This document shows, piece by piece, positions 25,976 to 33,584 of a stretch of 64,000 nucleotides of DNA. The notes below the pieces were generated by a model. That model ran no database searches. It had not been told where the DNA came from and was given only the letters and a program-made list of their open reading frames with translations. The stretch comes from Pirellulaceae bacterium (GTDB lineage Bacteria > Planctomycetota > Planctomycetia > Pirellulales > Pirellulaceae), in NCBI GenBank assembly GCA_029243025.1, contig JAQWSU010000055.1, positions 1 through 64,000 of the forward strand, read 5' to 3'. Numbering within the stretch: the stretch's first letter is position 1; each line of letters starts with the position of its first letter. The translations under genes and the position numbers were made by a program.

Positions 25976-26653
25976 TCAGTCATTTGCTGTGAAGCCGGCC
26001 GGCATGCCTACGAACGGGTTGCTGCGGATTTCCTCGCCGATGGTGGTCGGACCACCATGGCCAGGTAGCACGATGGTATCCGGCGGTAGTGTGAACAATT
26101 TTTGCTGAATTGCAGCTGTCAGTTGTTGCAGACTGCCATCTGGAAAGTCGGTTCTTCCAATTGACCCTTGGAAAAGCACGTCGCCGCCGATGACAACGAA
26201 GGGCGTGGATTGACGACAGAGAAAAACGACGTGACCACAGGAATGTCCTGGCGCGTCAATCACCTCCAGTTGAATTCCACCAAATTCAAGTTGATCGCCT
26301 TCATTCACCTCGAGATCGGCAGCTGGACTGATGAGCTCCAGGCCAAACGGTGCGGACAGGTTTAATTGAGGGTCGCTCAGCTTGGGTGCATCGCCGCTGC
26401 CAATGATAAGCGGGCAGTCTGAGTAGGTTTGTTTGCAAAATTCGTTACCGGCGATGTGGTCGCTGTGTCCGTGCGTATTGAGGATGACGACGGGACGAAG
26501 ATCTTTTTCCTTGATTGCTTGATCGATCTTCATTGGCTCCAGCCCGGGATCCACAATCAGGCACTCTTGCTTGCCAGGTAGGTGAATCAGGTAAGTATTT
26601 TCCTCGAAAGGTTGAGAAACCACACATTCACAAATCAAAGATGATTGGGCCAC
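25976..26653 (-). CDS. Metallo-beta-lactamase fold hydrolase (glyoxalase II-like)
   Basis: A 225-residue protein with the dinuclear metal site of the family: NTHGHSDHIAGN (HxHxDH, about residue 59), APGHSCGHVVF (third His), GGDVLF (Asp) and VLPGHGGPTT (last His). The length and the ENTYLIHLPG opening resemble stand-alone glyoxalase II-like hydrolases that cleave thioesters such as S-lactoyl-thiols, but other substrates are possible. I set the start at GTG 26653 because GGGAGA lies 8 nt upstream and the fold begins directly after; the open frame extends to 26794 without homologous sequence. The gene diverges from the DUF1571 gene. Confidence 0.85.
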   Translation of the reverse strand: MAQSSLICECVVSQPFEENTYLIHLPGKQECLIVDPGLEPMKIDQAIKEKDLRPVVILNTHGHSDHIAGNEFCKQTYSDCPLIIGSGDAPKLSDPQLNLSAPFGLELISPAADLEVNEGDQLEFGGIQLEVIDAPGHSCGHVVFLCRQSTPFVVIGGDVLFQGSIGRTDFPDGSLQQLTAAIQQKLFTLPPDTIVLPGHGGPTTIGEEIRSNPFVGMPAGFTAND

Positions 26654-26939
26654 GAGTTGGTCTCCCGTGAGACGATGGTAATGGGTAGAATGGGTAAAAG
26701 TTGTCGGTTGTTGTGTCCCCGGTCGCAACGGTTGGAGAGTTCTAGCCGATGTCGGGACGCATTTTAATCGGCCGGGTCGGGAATGGCGATACATAGCAGG
26801 AGGCTCGGTTATCGCTGCGGCCCCCCCGAGCGGTTTTGCCAGACAGGATCATTGAAGAGTTTGTCTCGCGATCTTTCACTTAAGCGAAGTCACCATCACG
26901 CGGTAATGTGCCGGACGTGACGAAAAAGGAGTTTCACGC

Positions 26940-27878
26940 ATGGTCAACCGTCGGGTTTCAGTCAATATGACCACTCATCATCATCCGTTTTGGGCCACCG
27001 TTATGATCGCAGGTTGCTCGTTGTTGATGCTCCCCTCTGTCGAGGCTCAGCAAACGCGGGACCGCTTGCACGAACCTGTTTTCCGCATTTCACGAGCCGC
27101 GAAAAACGTCACGACAGCTCGGGATGCTGCACCTGGCGCCGCCGCCAAAGTGAATAAGCCGCATCCACTTGATCCGGGACTCGATTTGGCGCGGAATTCG
27201 TTGGAGCACATCGAGCGAAATATTCAGGATTACACCTGTACGCTGGTTAAACGTGAACGCGTGAACGGCAGTCTTTTAGAACATGAGTTCATGAGCTGCA
27301 AAGTTCGGCATGCTGGGATTGTCAACGGTAAAAAAGTGCCCTTCAGTGTGTACCTGAACTTCCTTCGACCTGAATCGATGAAGGGCCGCGAAGTGATCTA
27401 TATGGCTGGGACGAACGATGGAAAATTCACCGTTCATGAAGGGGGATTCAAAGGCCGCTTCTTGCCAACCGTATCCCTACTGCCCACCAGTACATTGGCG
27501 ATGCGTAATCAACGCTACCCGATGACTGAAATCGGAATCAAGACGATGACCAAGCGTCTTATCGAAAAAGGCACCCGAGATCGCAAGCTGGGGTTATGTA
27601 AGGTTCGAATGATTAACGGTGCGAAAGTGAAAGATCGTGTTTGCACCATGTTGGAAGTAAGACACGACGATCGTCGGCCGCAGTTCGATTTCCATCTGGC
27701 ACGTGTCTTCCTGGACAGCGAACTGAATCTTCCGATTCGCTACGAGGCCTACGACTGGCCGACAAGTCCCGGTACTGCACCGCAGTTGATCGAAGAATAC
27801 ACCTACATGAATCTGAAAGTGAATGTGGGGTTGCGTGACGCTGATTTTGACTCCAAAAACCCAAAGTATAACTTCTAA
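26940..27878 (+). CDS. Secreted DUF1571 protein
   Basis: A 312-residue protein with a signal peptide (hydrophobic part ATVMIAGCSLLMLPSVEA). The domain from about residue 80 shows IQDYTCTLVKRERVNG, FLRPESMKGREVIYMAG and a closing ARVFLDSELNLPIRYEAYDWP, which together are the DUF1571 pattern found mostly in planctomycetes. The fold resembles outer-membrane lipoprotein sorting (LolA-like) proteins, so a lipid-binding role in the periplasm is possible but unproven. ATG 26940 has AAGGAG 9 nt upstream. A 10-bp hairpin lies 20 nt after the stop. Confidence 0.82.
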   Translation: MVNRRVSVNMTTHHHPFWATVMIAGCSLLMLPSVEAQQTRDRLHEPVFRISRAAKNVTTARDAAPGAAAKVNKPHPLDPGLDLARNSLEHIERNIQDYTCTLVKRERVNGSLLEHEFMSCKVRHAGIVNGKKVPFSVYLNFLRPESMKGREVIYMAGTNDGKFTVHEGGFKGRFLPTVSLLPTSTLAMRNQRYPMTEIGIKTMTKRLIEKGTRDRKLGLCKVRMINGAKVKDRVCTMLEVRHDDRRPQFDFHLARVFLDSELNLPIRYEAYDWPTSPGTAPQLIEEYTYMNLKVNVGLRDADFDSKNPKYNF

Positions 27879-27898
27879 GACTGGGGCTTCAGGCTGTC

Positions 27899-27933
27899 GC
27901 TAACCGCAGGCACGAGTTCTGCATGCGGTTAGC
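27899..27933 (+). other. Perfect 10-bp hairpin after the DUF1571 gene
   Basis: GCTAACCGCA (27899-27908) and TGCGGTTAGC (27924-27933) are perfect inverted copies around a 15-base loop. There is no T run on either strand, so this may be a processing or stabilising hairpin rather than a simple terminator. The rest of 27934-28111 shows no clear feature. Confidence 0.5.
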
Positions 27934-28111
27934 ATTCGCAGCGAAATCCTGCCCTGAGCCCGTTGCTTGTTCGCTTGGTTGAAGTCTTGTGCATATCCAC
28001 TTTGATTCTTATCCATGCATGGCTGAGCGGAAATGATTTTCTTCGCGTTTTCTACGCGCGTCGACTGTGTTCTCAGGAAAAGGAAATCCGTACAGCCGTG
28101 CGCTATCGCCA

Positions 28112-28462
28112 ATGAGCCTCGTGCGCCGGGCCATTTGGCCCTTCATTCATGGGACTCTTGGTTGGCTAATCGCGACGATCTTTGGACTCGATATGAATAG
28201 TCCAGGTGAGGTGCACGTCGTCGTATTTGGAATGAATGTAGCCGGCTTGATAGATTTCTTGATTTACTCTCCATCAGCTTTGATGATCACTGTTTCGACT
28301 GGTGGTGTTGGCTTAATCATCGAAAAGCATTGCTGCACTTCAAAAATAAAAACGAAAGATCATAGCCACGGGGTGGGCCTGCTGTCTTGGCTTTGTGCAG
28401 GGCCATTACCGGCCTCGTCGTTACGCCTTCGCGGAGTGCTCTGTGCGTCTGTTTTGTCGTAG
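28112..28462 (+). CDS. Doubtful small membrane protein
   Basis: An open frame of 116 codons from ATG 28112 (or 131 from GTG 28067). It has two hydrophobic stretches (AIWPFIHGTLGWLIATIFGL and VVVFGMNVAGLIDFLIY) that could cross the membrane. The C-terminal 35 residues look unlike a normal protein end and run antisense into the gene at 28421-28702. A purine-rich AGGAAAAGGAA lies 28 nt before ATG 28112, too far for a normal site. No family is recognised; it may be spurious or decayed. Confidence 0.25.
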   Translation: MSLVRRAIWPFIHGTLGWLIATIFGLDMNSPGEVHVVVFGMNVAGLIDFLIYSPSALMITVSTGGVGLIIEKHCCTSKIKTKDHSHGVGLLSWLCAGPLPASSLRLRGVLCASVLS

Positions 28463-28702
28463 CCAGTAGGCAAGCAGGCCTGAAATCACGAGTAGTACGG
28501 CGATTCCAAACGCCTGATGGACCGGTTCGCTTAGATAATGGAGTGGGTTTGATGCTTCCGTCCGACCGTGTCCTGGGTGACCCCAGCTGTTGGCCTGAAT
28601 GTGCAAGAGTATCGCAGCTGCCATGATGCTGGTTCGCCGCAAAGTTGTTTGGTTCTTGATTTCGATTCTCCTTGATCCCGCGGATAAGCTTGACGTTTCC
28701 AC
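28421..28702 (-). CDS. Small single-span membrane protein
   Basis: A frame of up to 93 residues. It holds a likely signal or short hydrophobic segment (IMAAAILLHIQA), a His/Gly-rich stretch WGHPGHGRTEASNPLHYLSEPVHQ, and a C-terminal membrane segment FGIAVLLVISGLLAYWL followed by RQNRR. The GHPGHG...HYL.EPVH phrase, as I recall, is seen in other small planctomycete proteins and suggests metal binding, but no formal family is known to me. The start is uncertain: GTG 28702 gives the full frame, ATG 28624 would begin at the first hydrophobic segment; neither has a good ribosome binding site. Confidence 0.5.
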   Translation of the reverse strand: METSSLSAGSRRIEIKNQTTLRRTSIMAAAILLHIQANSWGHPGHGRTEASNPLHYLSEPVHQAFGIAVLLVISGLLAYWLRQNRRTEHSAKA

Positions 28703-28744
28703 TCGAGGTTTGACGGTCAGCCCGATTGTACGAAAGTTTTCCTG

Positions 28745-29242
28745 CTACGGAAGCTCGTGTCGAAGCAGCTGCTGTAGAAATCGTTGGCTTTGGGCTCCGA
28801 TACCGATGGCCGTACTCTCACGGGGGCCGGCGACATTGAGGCAACTGATCTTATTTTGCAGCAGCCATTGGTGGATTTGGTCGAAGTCTGATCGGGTCGA
28901 AAGGTCAATGATTTTCAGTGGCCGTTGGTGTTTCATCGCCATGCGTTGGGTCAGGGCCGTACCCCCTGACAGTTGATCGCGGTAAAGAATGAGTGTTCCG
29001 TCCGAGTCGATCACATTTTTCTCGGTTCTAACCGAATATTTGGCAGACTGAGTTTCTCGTAAGAAAAACTGTTTCGGAATGGTGCCCGCTTCACAAATCC
29101 GTCCCCGGGGGCACCAGCCGCCGTGTTCGATCCGCAGCTCGATCGCGACCTGCAAGGCGGCTTGATCGACGCCGGTTTGGCCGCCAGATACGATGCGGCA
29201 GACCTTAGTGGCTTGCTGTGCGGTGTTGCGTTTGGCTTCCAT
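28745..29242 (-). CDS. Putative molybdenum carrier / YpsA-like Rossmann protein
   Basis: A 165-residue cytoplasmic protein of the family named 'putative molybdenum carrier' (PF12694), related to the SLOG/LOG superfamily. The opening IVSGGQTGVDQAAL is diagnostic, followed by GGWCPRGRICEAGTIP and DGTLILY. The C-terminal LNVAGPRESTAIGIG contains the usual AGPR motif, with SxxPGI replaced by STAIGI. The carrier role comes from one studied homologue; members may instead bind nucleotides. No molybdenum cofactor gene lies nearby. Confidence 0.85.
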   Translation of the reverse strand: MEAKRNTAQQATKVCRIVSGGQTGVDQAALQVAIELRIEHGGWCPRGRICEAGTIPKQFFLRETQSAKYSVRTEKNVIDSDGTLILYRDQLSGGTALTQRMAMKHQRPLKIIDLSTRSDFDQIHQWLLQNKISCLNVAGPRESTAIGIGAQSQRFLQQLLRHELP

Positions 29243-29331
29243 GCTGCCAGCATAGCAAACAGGAACTCGGGCCGTTGACCGACGGAATGGGATCGGCCGA
29301 TTTAGATGGTGTTGGTGGGGTTCCGCGGTTC

Positions 29332-29649
29332 TTAGCGGCGAAGCGTGCCTGAATCACTACTGTCTAAGGAGACCGGAGGGGTGAGAAAGGCGGTATCCTC
29401 GTGGTCACTCTCCAGGGTAGTGTGCGTTGTGACTTCATCCGCTTGGTTGCGATGTTTGTCCATCCAGTCGTCATTGGGACGCACGATCGTCGGGAGAGGC
29501 TCGTCCGCCACATGAAACGAGACGGGTGGCGAAATTTCGTCATCCGAGGCAAGTGAGTTTCTTCCTTCGAAGAAACGCATAACGAAAAGGGCTGTGCTGA
29601 TGAATACACTGGCGACCAGAATAGTGCGTACGGCTTGATTGTTGAGCAT
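29332..29649 (-). CDS. Small bitopic membrane protein in the ftsL position
   Basis: A 105-residue protein: eight cytoplasmic residues, one membrane segment (TILVASVFISTALFVM, about 9-25), then an acidic Ser/Asp/Thr-rich tail. GAGGAGG stands 5 to 9 nt before ATG 29649, a strong site. It starts 35 nt after the rsmH stop on the same strand, exactly where ftsL lies in most dcw clusters, and its topology matches FtsL. The leucine-zipper coiled coil of FtsL is not visible; the tail looks disordered. It may be a divergent FtsL or an unrelated small protein. No ftsI, mraY or murE follows. Confidence 0.65.
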   Translation of the reverse strand: MLNNQAVRTILVASVFISTALFVMRFFEGRNSLASDDEISPPVSFHVADEPLPTIVRPNDDWMDKHRNQADEVTTHTTLESDHEDTAFLTPPVSLDSSDSGTLRR

Positions 29650-29684
29650 GGAATGGCCTCCTCCGTGAGGCTTATTACTTTAAA

Positions 29685-30569
29685 TCATGTCCGACGTGCA
29701 ACCCGTAGTTTCGCGCTGCGACTGCGAGAGTTATGAGCCACCTCCGTTTCCGTCGGGCGGATCGGTTTTCGTGTGACTACATCCAGTCGCGAATCATTTC
29801 GGAATGATTGTTTTACGCGTCGGTCTTCAAGCGAATGAAAGCTAATGATTGCTAGTAAGCCGCCTGGTAGCAGGCAGTCTGGTAGCACTTTCAAGGCAGC
29901 ATCTAACTCCTTTAGTTCGTCATTTACGGCAATTCGCAACGCCTGAAAGGTCCGAGTTGCAGGGTCGATTCTTTCATTTCGGCTGCGGGAGCCCATGGAC
30001 TTGCGAATGATCTGGGCTAACTGTTGAGAACTACGAATCGGCTCTCTTTCTCGAGCAGCGACGATCGCTCTGGCGATTCGTCGGCTTTGCCGCTCTTCGC
30101 CAAACTCGTAGATCAAATTTGCCAAATGTTCGGCACTCATTCTGCTGATCATTCGCCACGCTGGCTCACCGGCTTGCGGATTGAAACGTAAGTCAAGCGG
30201 CCCGTCAACGTTAAAACTGAATCCTCGGTCAATTCCTGCCAATTGGTCGCTTGAGAGGCCCAGGTCGAGCAGGATGCTATCGACACCTTTGATATCAAGT
30301 TCCGACAGGAGATCTGGGATGCGGGCGTAGCTTGAGCAGGCAAAGCGGACTGGCAGCTCATTCTCAATCCCTTCTAGCCGTTCAATGGCAGCTGGGTCAC
30401 GATCGACTCCGATGGCGAGGCCGTTGGGTGTCAAGCGTGCTGCCATTGCCAACAGATGGCCTCCTCCGCCCGCTGTGCCATCGACAAAGGTTTGGCCCGG
30501 GGAGGGAGCCAGTATTTCGAGCACTTCGCTGCTGAGGACAGGAATGTGTTCGGTAGGGGGAGTCGTCAT
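29685..30569 (-). CDS. rsmH: 16S rRNA (cytosine-1402-N4)-methyltransferase RsmH (MraW)
   Basis: A 294-residue SAM-dependent methyltransferase that methylates C1402 of 16S rRNA. Family motifs: HIPVLSSEVLEIL at the N-terminus, FVDGTAGGGGHLLAMAAR (SAM binding), GVDRDPAAI, SILLDLGLSSDQL, FSFNVDGPLDLRFNP and RTFQALRIAVNDEL, followed by LAIISFHSLEDRRVKQSF. Length and motif order are typical. The start ATG 30569 has only a weak upstream site. It lies 379 bp downstream of mraZ, an unusually wide gap that holds a series of hairpins. Confidence 0.95.
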   Translation of the reverse strand: MTTPPTEHIPVLSSEVLEILAPSPGQTFVDGTAGGGGHLLAMAARLTPNGLAIGVDRDPAAIERLEGIENELPVRFACSSYARIPDLLSELDIKGVDSILLDLGLSSDQLAGIDRGFSFNVDGPLDLRFNPQAGEPAWRMISRMSAEHLANLIYEFGEERQSRRIARAIVAAREREPIRSSQQLAQIIRKSMGSRSRNERIDPATRTFQALRIAVNDELKELDAALKVLPDCLLPGGLLAIISFHSLEDRRVKQSFRNDSRLDVVTRKPIRPTETEVAHNSRSRSAKLRVARRT

Positions 30570-30677
30570 GCGGAGATCCAGACGCCTTTCCTATGCCGCT
30601 GTCGGTTGCGTGGCGGCGGATGAGCGCGAGTAGATGCTGTCGAACCGAAGCTATCAGCATAACACGAATCGAGCATC

Positions 30678-30819
30678 GGACTGCAGGGTGGGCAGTCCAG
30701 CTGGCGTCTACCTGGGGCGCATCCATGCGCCCCAAGGGTAGGTGCCAGTTGGTACCTCGTCGCTGCGGGATGACGAGGTAACCATTTGTTCGCAGTTAAG
30801 ATCGATCCTTGATCCTAAC
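30678..30819. repeat. Array of inverted repeats between mraZ and rsmH
   Basis: Within the 379-bp mraZ-rsmH gap, four inverted repeats follow one another. (1) GGACTGC/GCAGTCC at 30678-30698. (2) A long imperfect stem at 30701-30748: CTGGC/GCCAG outside, CTACC/GGTAG, and a TGGGGCGCAT/ATGCGCCCCA core with almost no loop. (3) TACCTCGTC/GACGAGGTA at 30753-30780. (4) GTTA-GATC/GATC-TAAC with one mismatch at 30795-30819. No T run follows any of them. They could stabilise or process the mRNA, weaken read-through into rsmH, or be a REP-type palindromic element. The remaining gap sequence holds no gene. Confidence 0.7.
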
Positions 30820-30948
30820 TCGCAGTCTTACACCTGGGAGATCAGAAGAGCTTCCAGGCTGGCGTCAGGTCAGTGGCCGCGACCCTACCGCCTCCGTTAC
30901 CGCGCTGTGGCGAACGAACGGACGGACGTTTCATTGCCGTCTTGCGGA

Positions 30949-31413
30949 CTACGATTCCTTTCGGTTTGGGGGCATGAAGGCGTTTTCTGCAAGTCGGTCG
31001 TAATTGTTTTGTTTTTCAAGCACGTAAGTTTGCCAACCTTGTCGATCCCAGAGCTCCAGGTGGTCTCGGACTCCCACCAAAACGACTTCTTTGGCAAGGC
31101 CGGCCAGTTCGACGAGTTCGGGTGGGATGCGTAATCTTCCTTGTCGATCGAGTTCGATTCGTTGAGCCTGGGAATAGAACAGTCGACTAAATGCGCGGAC
31201 ATCCTGTCCTGTTTGTGGGCTGGCCGAAAGTTGTTTGGCGAGCTGCGAAAATGATTCTTCCGTGTAAAGGGTAAGTGACCCATCGGTTCCCGGCGCAACA
31301 TAGATGACAGCCTGCGTTTCAGCCGTTTGTTGAAACGCGTCTCGTAGTCGCTTTGGAATCGCAATCCGTTGCTTTTCATCGATCGTTCTGGGAAATGTCC
31401 CGGTTAAAAGCAT
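30949..31413 (-). CDS. mraZ: Transcriptional regulator MraZ
   Basis: A 154-residue protein with two SpoVT-AbrB-like halves: MLLTGTFPRTIDEKQRIAIPKRLRDAF and, in the second half, RIELDRQGRLRIPPELVELAGL, the two copies of the DEKGR..IP-type motif. MraZ represses its own dcw operon by binding repeated TGGGN boxes. The start at ATG 31413 matches the family N-terminus and keeps the four operator repeats outside the gene; a longer frame from GTG 31464 would have them inside. GGA lies 8 nt upstream. It is followed by rsmH on the same strand. Confidence 0.92.
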   Translation of the reverse strand: MLLTGTFPRTIDEKQRIAIPKRLRDAFQQTAETQAVIYVAPGTDGSLTLYTEESFSQLAKQLSASPQTGQDVRAFSRLFYSQAQRIELDRQGRLRIPPELVELAGLAKEVVLVGVRDHLELWDRQGWQTYVLEKQNNYDRLAENAFMPPNRKES

Positions 31414-31418
31414 TTGGT

Positions 31419-31453
31419 TTCCACTGACTCCCACTGACTCCCAATAACGCCCA
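31419..31453 (-). promoter_or_regulatory. MraZ operator: four TGGGN-type repeats with 10-bp period
   Basis: On the minus strand, immediately before mraZ, four boxes repeat at exact 10-bp steps: TGGGC (ends 31453), TGGGA (31443), TGGGA (31433) and TGGAA (31423), each separated by five bases (GTTAT, GTCAG, GTCAG). This is the known MraZ recognition pattern, TGGGN repeats spaced by 5 nt, described in E. coli and Mycoplasma. The boxes put all contacts on one face of the helix. Autoregulation of mraZ-rsmH is therefore likely. Confidence 0.85.
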
Positions 31454-31707
31454 AGCATATCCACAATCGTTCCCGCGTCAACACGGTTTGATCGCCCTGT
31501 TGGCCATGGGGTGAGATAAATTGAAGGGAACTTCGGGGAAAAAGGCTGAAATTCGGTGGAAATTTTTTTCGCTCAAATTTGGAGCGATTTGCTCCTCCGG
31601 TGGAAGCAGTAATTCATCGCGATTTTCTTTAATAGTCGATCCAGTGGAGTGTTCTTCGTGCGTCAAGACGCCGTGACCGAAGTTCACCCTGCGGGTATCC
31701 TGAGTTG

Positions 31708-32751
31708 ATGAATGAACTGTCGGATTACGATTTTGAGTTACCGAAGACGCTGATTGCCCAGCGGCCCGTCCGCAATCGTGCGGACGCTCGTCTGATGATT
31801 GTTGACCGGCAGACGGGCCATATTGAACATGCCCATGTGCGAGATTTGGCCGATTGGTTAGCGACGAATGATTGCCTCGTGGTGAATGACTCGCGGGTCG
31901 TTCCAGCGCGTTTAGATGGTGTGAGGGCCGCCACAGGAGGGCGTTGGCAAGGACTTTTTCTATCGGACGATGGGGCGGGTAATTGGCAACTTCTATGCAA
32001 GACGCGAGGTCGTCTCCAGGAGGGGGAGCAAATTGTGCTGCATGATCGTCAGTCCCGAGCGGATTTGTCGCTGAAAATGCTCAGGCGCTTTGACGAGGGT
32101 GTGTGGGCCGTGAGGCCCGAGACGGATGAGTCGACCTGGGATGTGTTGGATCGAATTGGCCGTGTGCCATTACCGCATTACATTCGCAAAGGCGAAATGG
32201 TGGACGATGATTTGCGGTGGTATCAAACGGTTTTCGCTGGAAATCCGGGATCCGTTGCCGCACCGACCGCCGGTCTTCACTTGACCCAAGGATTGTTGCA
32301 GCGGCTTGGCGAGCATGGCATCGAGCTTGCGAAGGTGACGCTTCATGTCGGGATTGGTACATTTCGACCCATCGCAGTGAGCAAGTTAGACGATCATCGA
32401 ATGCACTCCGAATGGGGGGAGATCGATGCGGAGACGGCTGCTCAAATCTCCAAATCACGTGAACGAGCTGCTCGGACAGTGGCTGTTGGCACCACTTCAG
32501 TCCGCGTGCTCGAAACGGCTGCGGCTCAGGGTGGAGGGGCCTGGAAAGGGCAAACCGATCTGTTCATTCGGCCCGGCTATTCGTTTCAGGCGGTGGATGT
32601 CTTGTTGACCAATTTTCACTTGCCTCGTTCTACCCTGTTGGTCCTGGTACGTACGTTCGGTGGTGATGAATTGATGAAGCGGGCCTATCAGGTCGCGATT
32701 GAGGAAAACTATCGGTTCTTTAGCTATGGTGACGCAATGTTGGTCCTCTAG
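31708..32751 (+). CDS. queA: S-adenosylmethionine:tRNA ribosyltransferase-isomerase QueA
   Basis: A 347-residue enzyme that moves the ribosyl group of SAM to preQ1 at tRNA position 34 to form epoxyqueuosine. Family text is clear: YDFELPKTLIAQRP at the N-terminus, DCLVVNDSRVVPARL, NPGSVAAPTAGLHLT, LHVGIGTFRPI, MHSEW and FIRPGYSFQAVD...NFHLPRSTLLVLV. Length matches the family (340-356). ATG 31708 is preferred to TTG 31705. It heads a plus-strand series that includes Nudix and Fe-S genes; the other queuosine genes are not in the window. Confidence 0.95.
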   Translation: MNELSDYDFELPKTLIAQRPVRNRADARLMIVDRQTGHIEHAHVRDLADWLATNDCLVVNDSRVVPARLDGVRAATGGRWQGLFLSDDGAGNWQLLCKTRGRLQEGEQIVLHDRQSRADLSLKMLRRFDEGVWAVRPETDESTWDVLDRIGRVPLPHYIRKGEMVDDDLRWYQTVFAGNPGSVAAPTAGLHLTQGLLQRLGEHGIELAKVTLHVGIGTFRPIAVSKLDDHRMHSEWGEIDAETAAQISKSRERAARTVAVGTTSVRVLETAAAQGGGAWKGQTDLFIRPGYSFQAVDVLLTNFHLPRSTLLVLVRTFGGDELMKRAYQVAIEENYRFFSYGDAMLVL

Positions 32752-32849
32752 CCGCCCCGTAACGCGGAGCTTTCACGTACGCTATACTGACGACTGTCGC
32801 TCGTGGCTGCCTGCCACTGTTCTCGTTCGTTATCCCGAAAGGAGTCACC

Positions 32850-33476
32850 ATGTCGGTCGTACAGACAGAACATGTCTTGGTCGTACCAACAGCCGAATTT
32901 AAGAAAATCGGTTATTTCCAAGGGATTTGTACGGAAGTCGATCATTATCTTGGTCAGCTACTGACTCCTGAACTGATCAGCTATCGACCTCGTGATGAAA
33001 TGGAGGAAAATCCGAGCTTCAAGCAATTGATCCCGTACGTGATTTTTCGGCATCTCGATGCGGACGGGCAATGTTGGTTGTTTCAGTACACTCGAGGATC
33101 GGGCCAGGGTGAAAAGCGATTGCACGCGAAACGGAGTATCGGGATTGGTGGGCACATCTCTTCGGACGATGCAGGGTTTGCCCAGGGAGCCAATCCTTAC
33201 CACGAAGGAATGCGCCGCGAATTGTCAGAAGAAGTCGCTATCAAAACGAAATATTCCGACCGTTGCGTTGGTCTAATTAACGATGACGAGACTGAGGTGG
33301 GCAAGGTTCATTTGGGCATTGTTCATATTTTTGATGTGGAGCAGCAGGCCGTCACGCCGTGTGAAGACGAAATTCACGAGGCAGGATTTGTGCGAGTCGA
33401 GGAGCTATTTGAAAGCCGCGAAGGGATGGAAAGCTGGTCGAGAATTTGCATGGAAGGTTTATTTTCGCCGGCCTAG
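32850..33476 (+). CDS. Nudix-type phosphohydrolase-like protein
   Basis: A 208-residue protein with a Nudix box variant: GGHISSDD ... GMRRELSEEVAI (about residues 97-128), in which REL.EE is intact and the usual GX5E spacing carries an insertion (AGFAQGANPYHE). The N-terminal 70 residues and a downstream segment ending in CEDEIHEAGFVRVEEL are also seen in a group of Nudix-like proteins annotated as phosphoesterases. The substrate is unknown. ATG 32850 has AAAGGAG 7 nt upstream. A 10-bp hairpin, with one bulge, overlaps the stop (33468-33503). Confidence 0.75.
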   Translation: MSVVQTEHVLVVPTAEFKKIGYFQGICTEVDHYLGQLLTPELISYRPRDEMEENPSFKQLIPYVIFRHLDADGQCWLFQYTRGSGQGEKRLHAKRSIGIGGHISSDDAGFAQGANPYHEGMRRELSEEVAIKTKYSDRCVGLINDDETEVGKVHLGIVHIFDVEQQAVTPCEDEIHEAGFVRVEELFESREGMESWSRICMEGLFSPA

Positions 33477-33584
33477 GCAGCATAAACTTCATGGCCTAGC
33501 CGGATTCAGTCGCGTAAAATCGATGGCCGGTTTTGAATTTTCTTCGCTGGCTCCAATCACCTGCCGAACGCGAACCACCGTGCT

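Noticed and set aside
30742-31134. Plus-strand open frame across the mraZ-rsmH gap
   Set aside because: It runs through the hairpin array and antisense to mraZ, has no ribosome binding site and no family resemblance.
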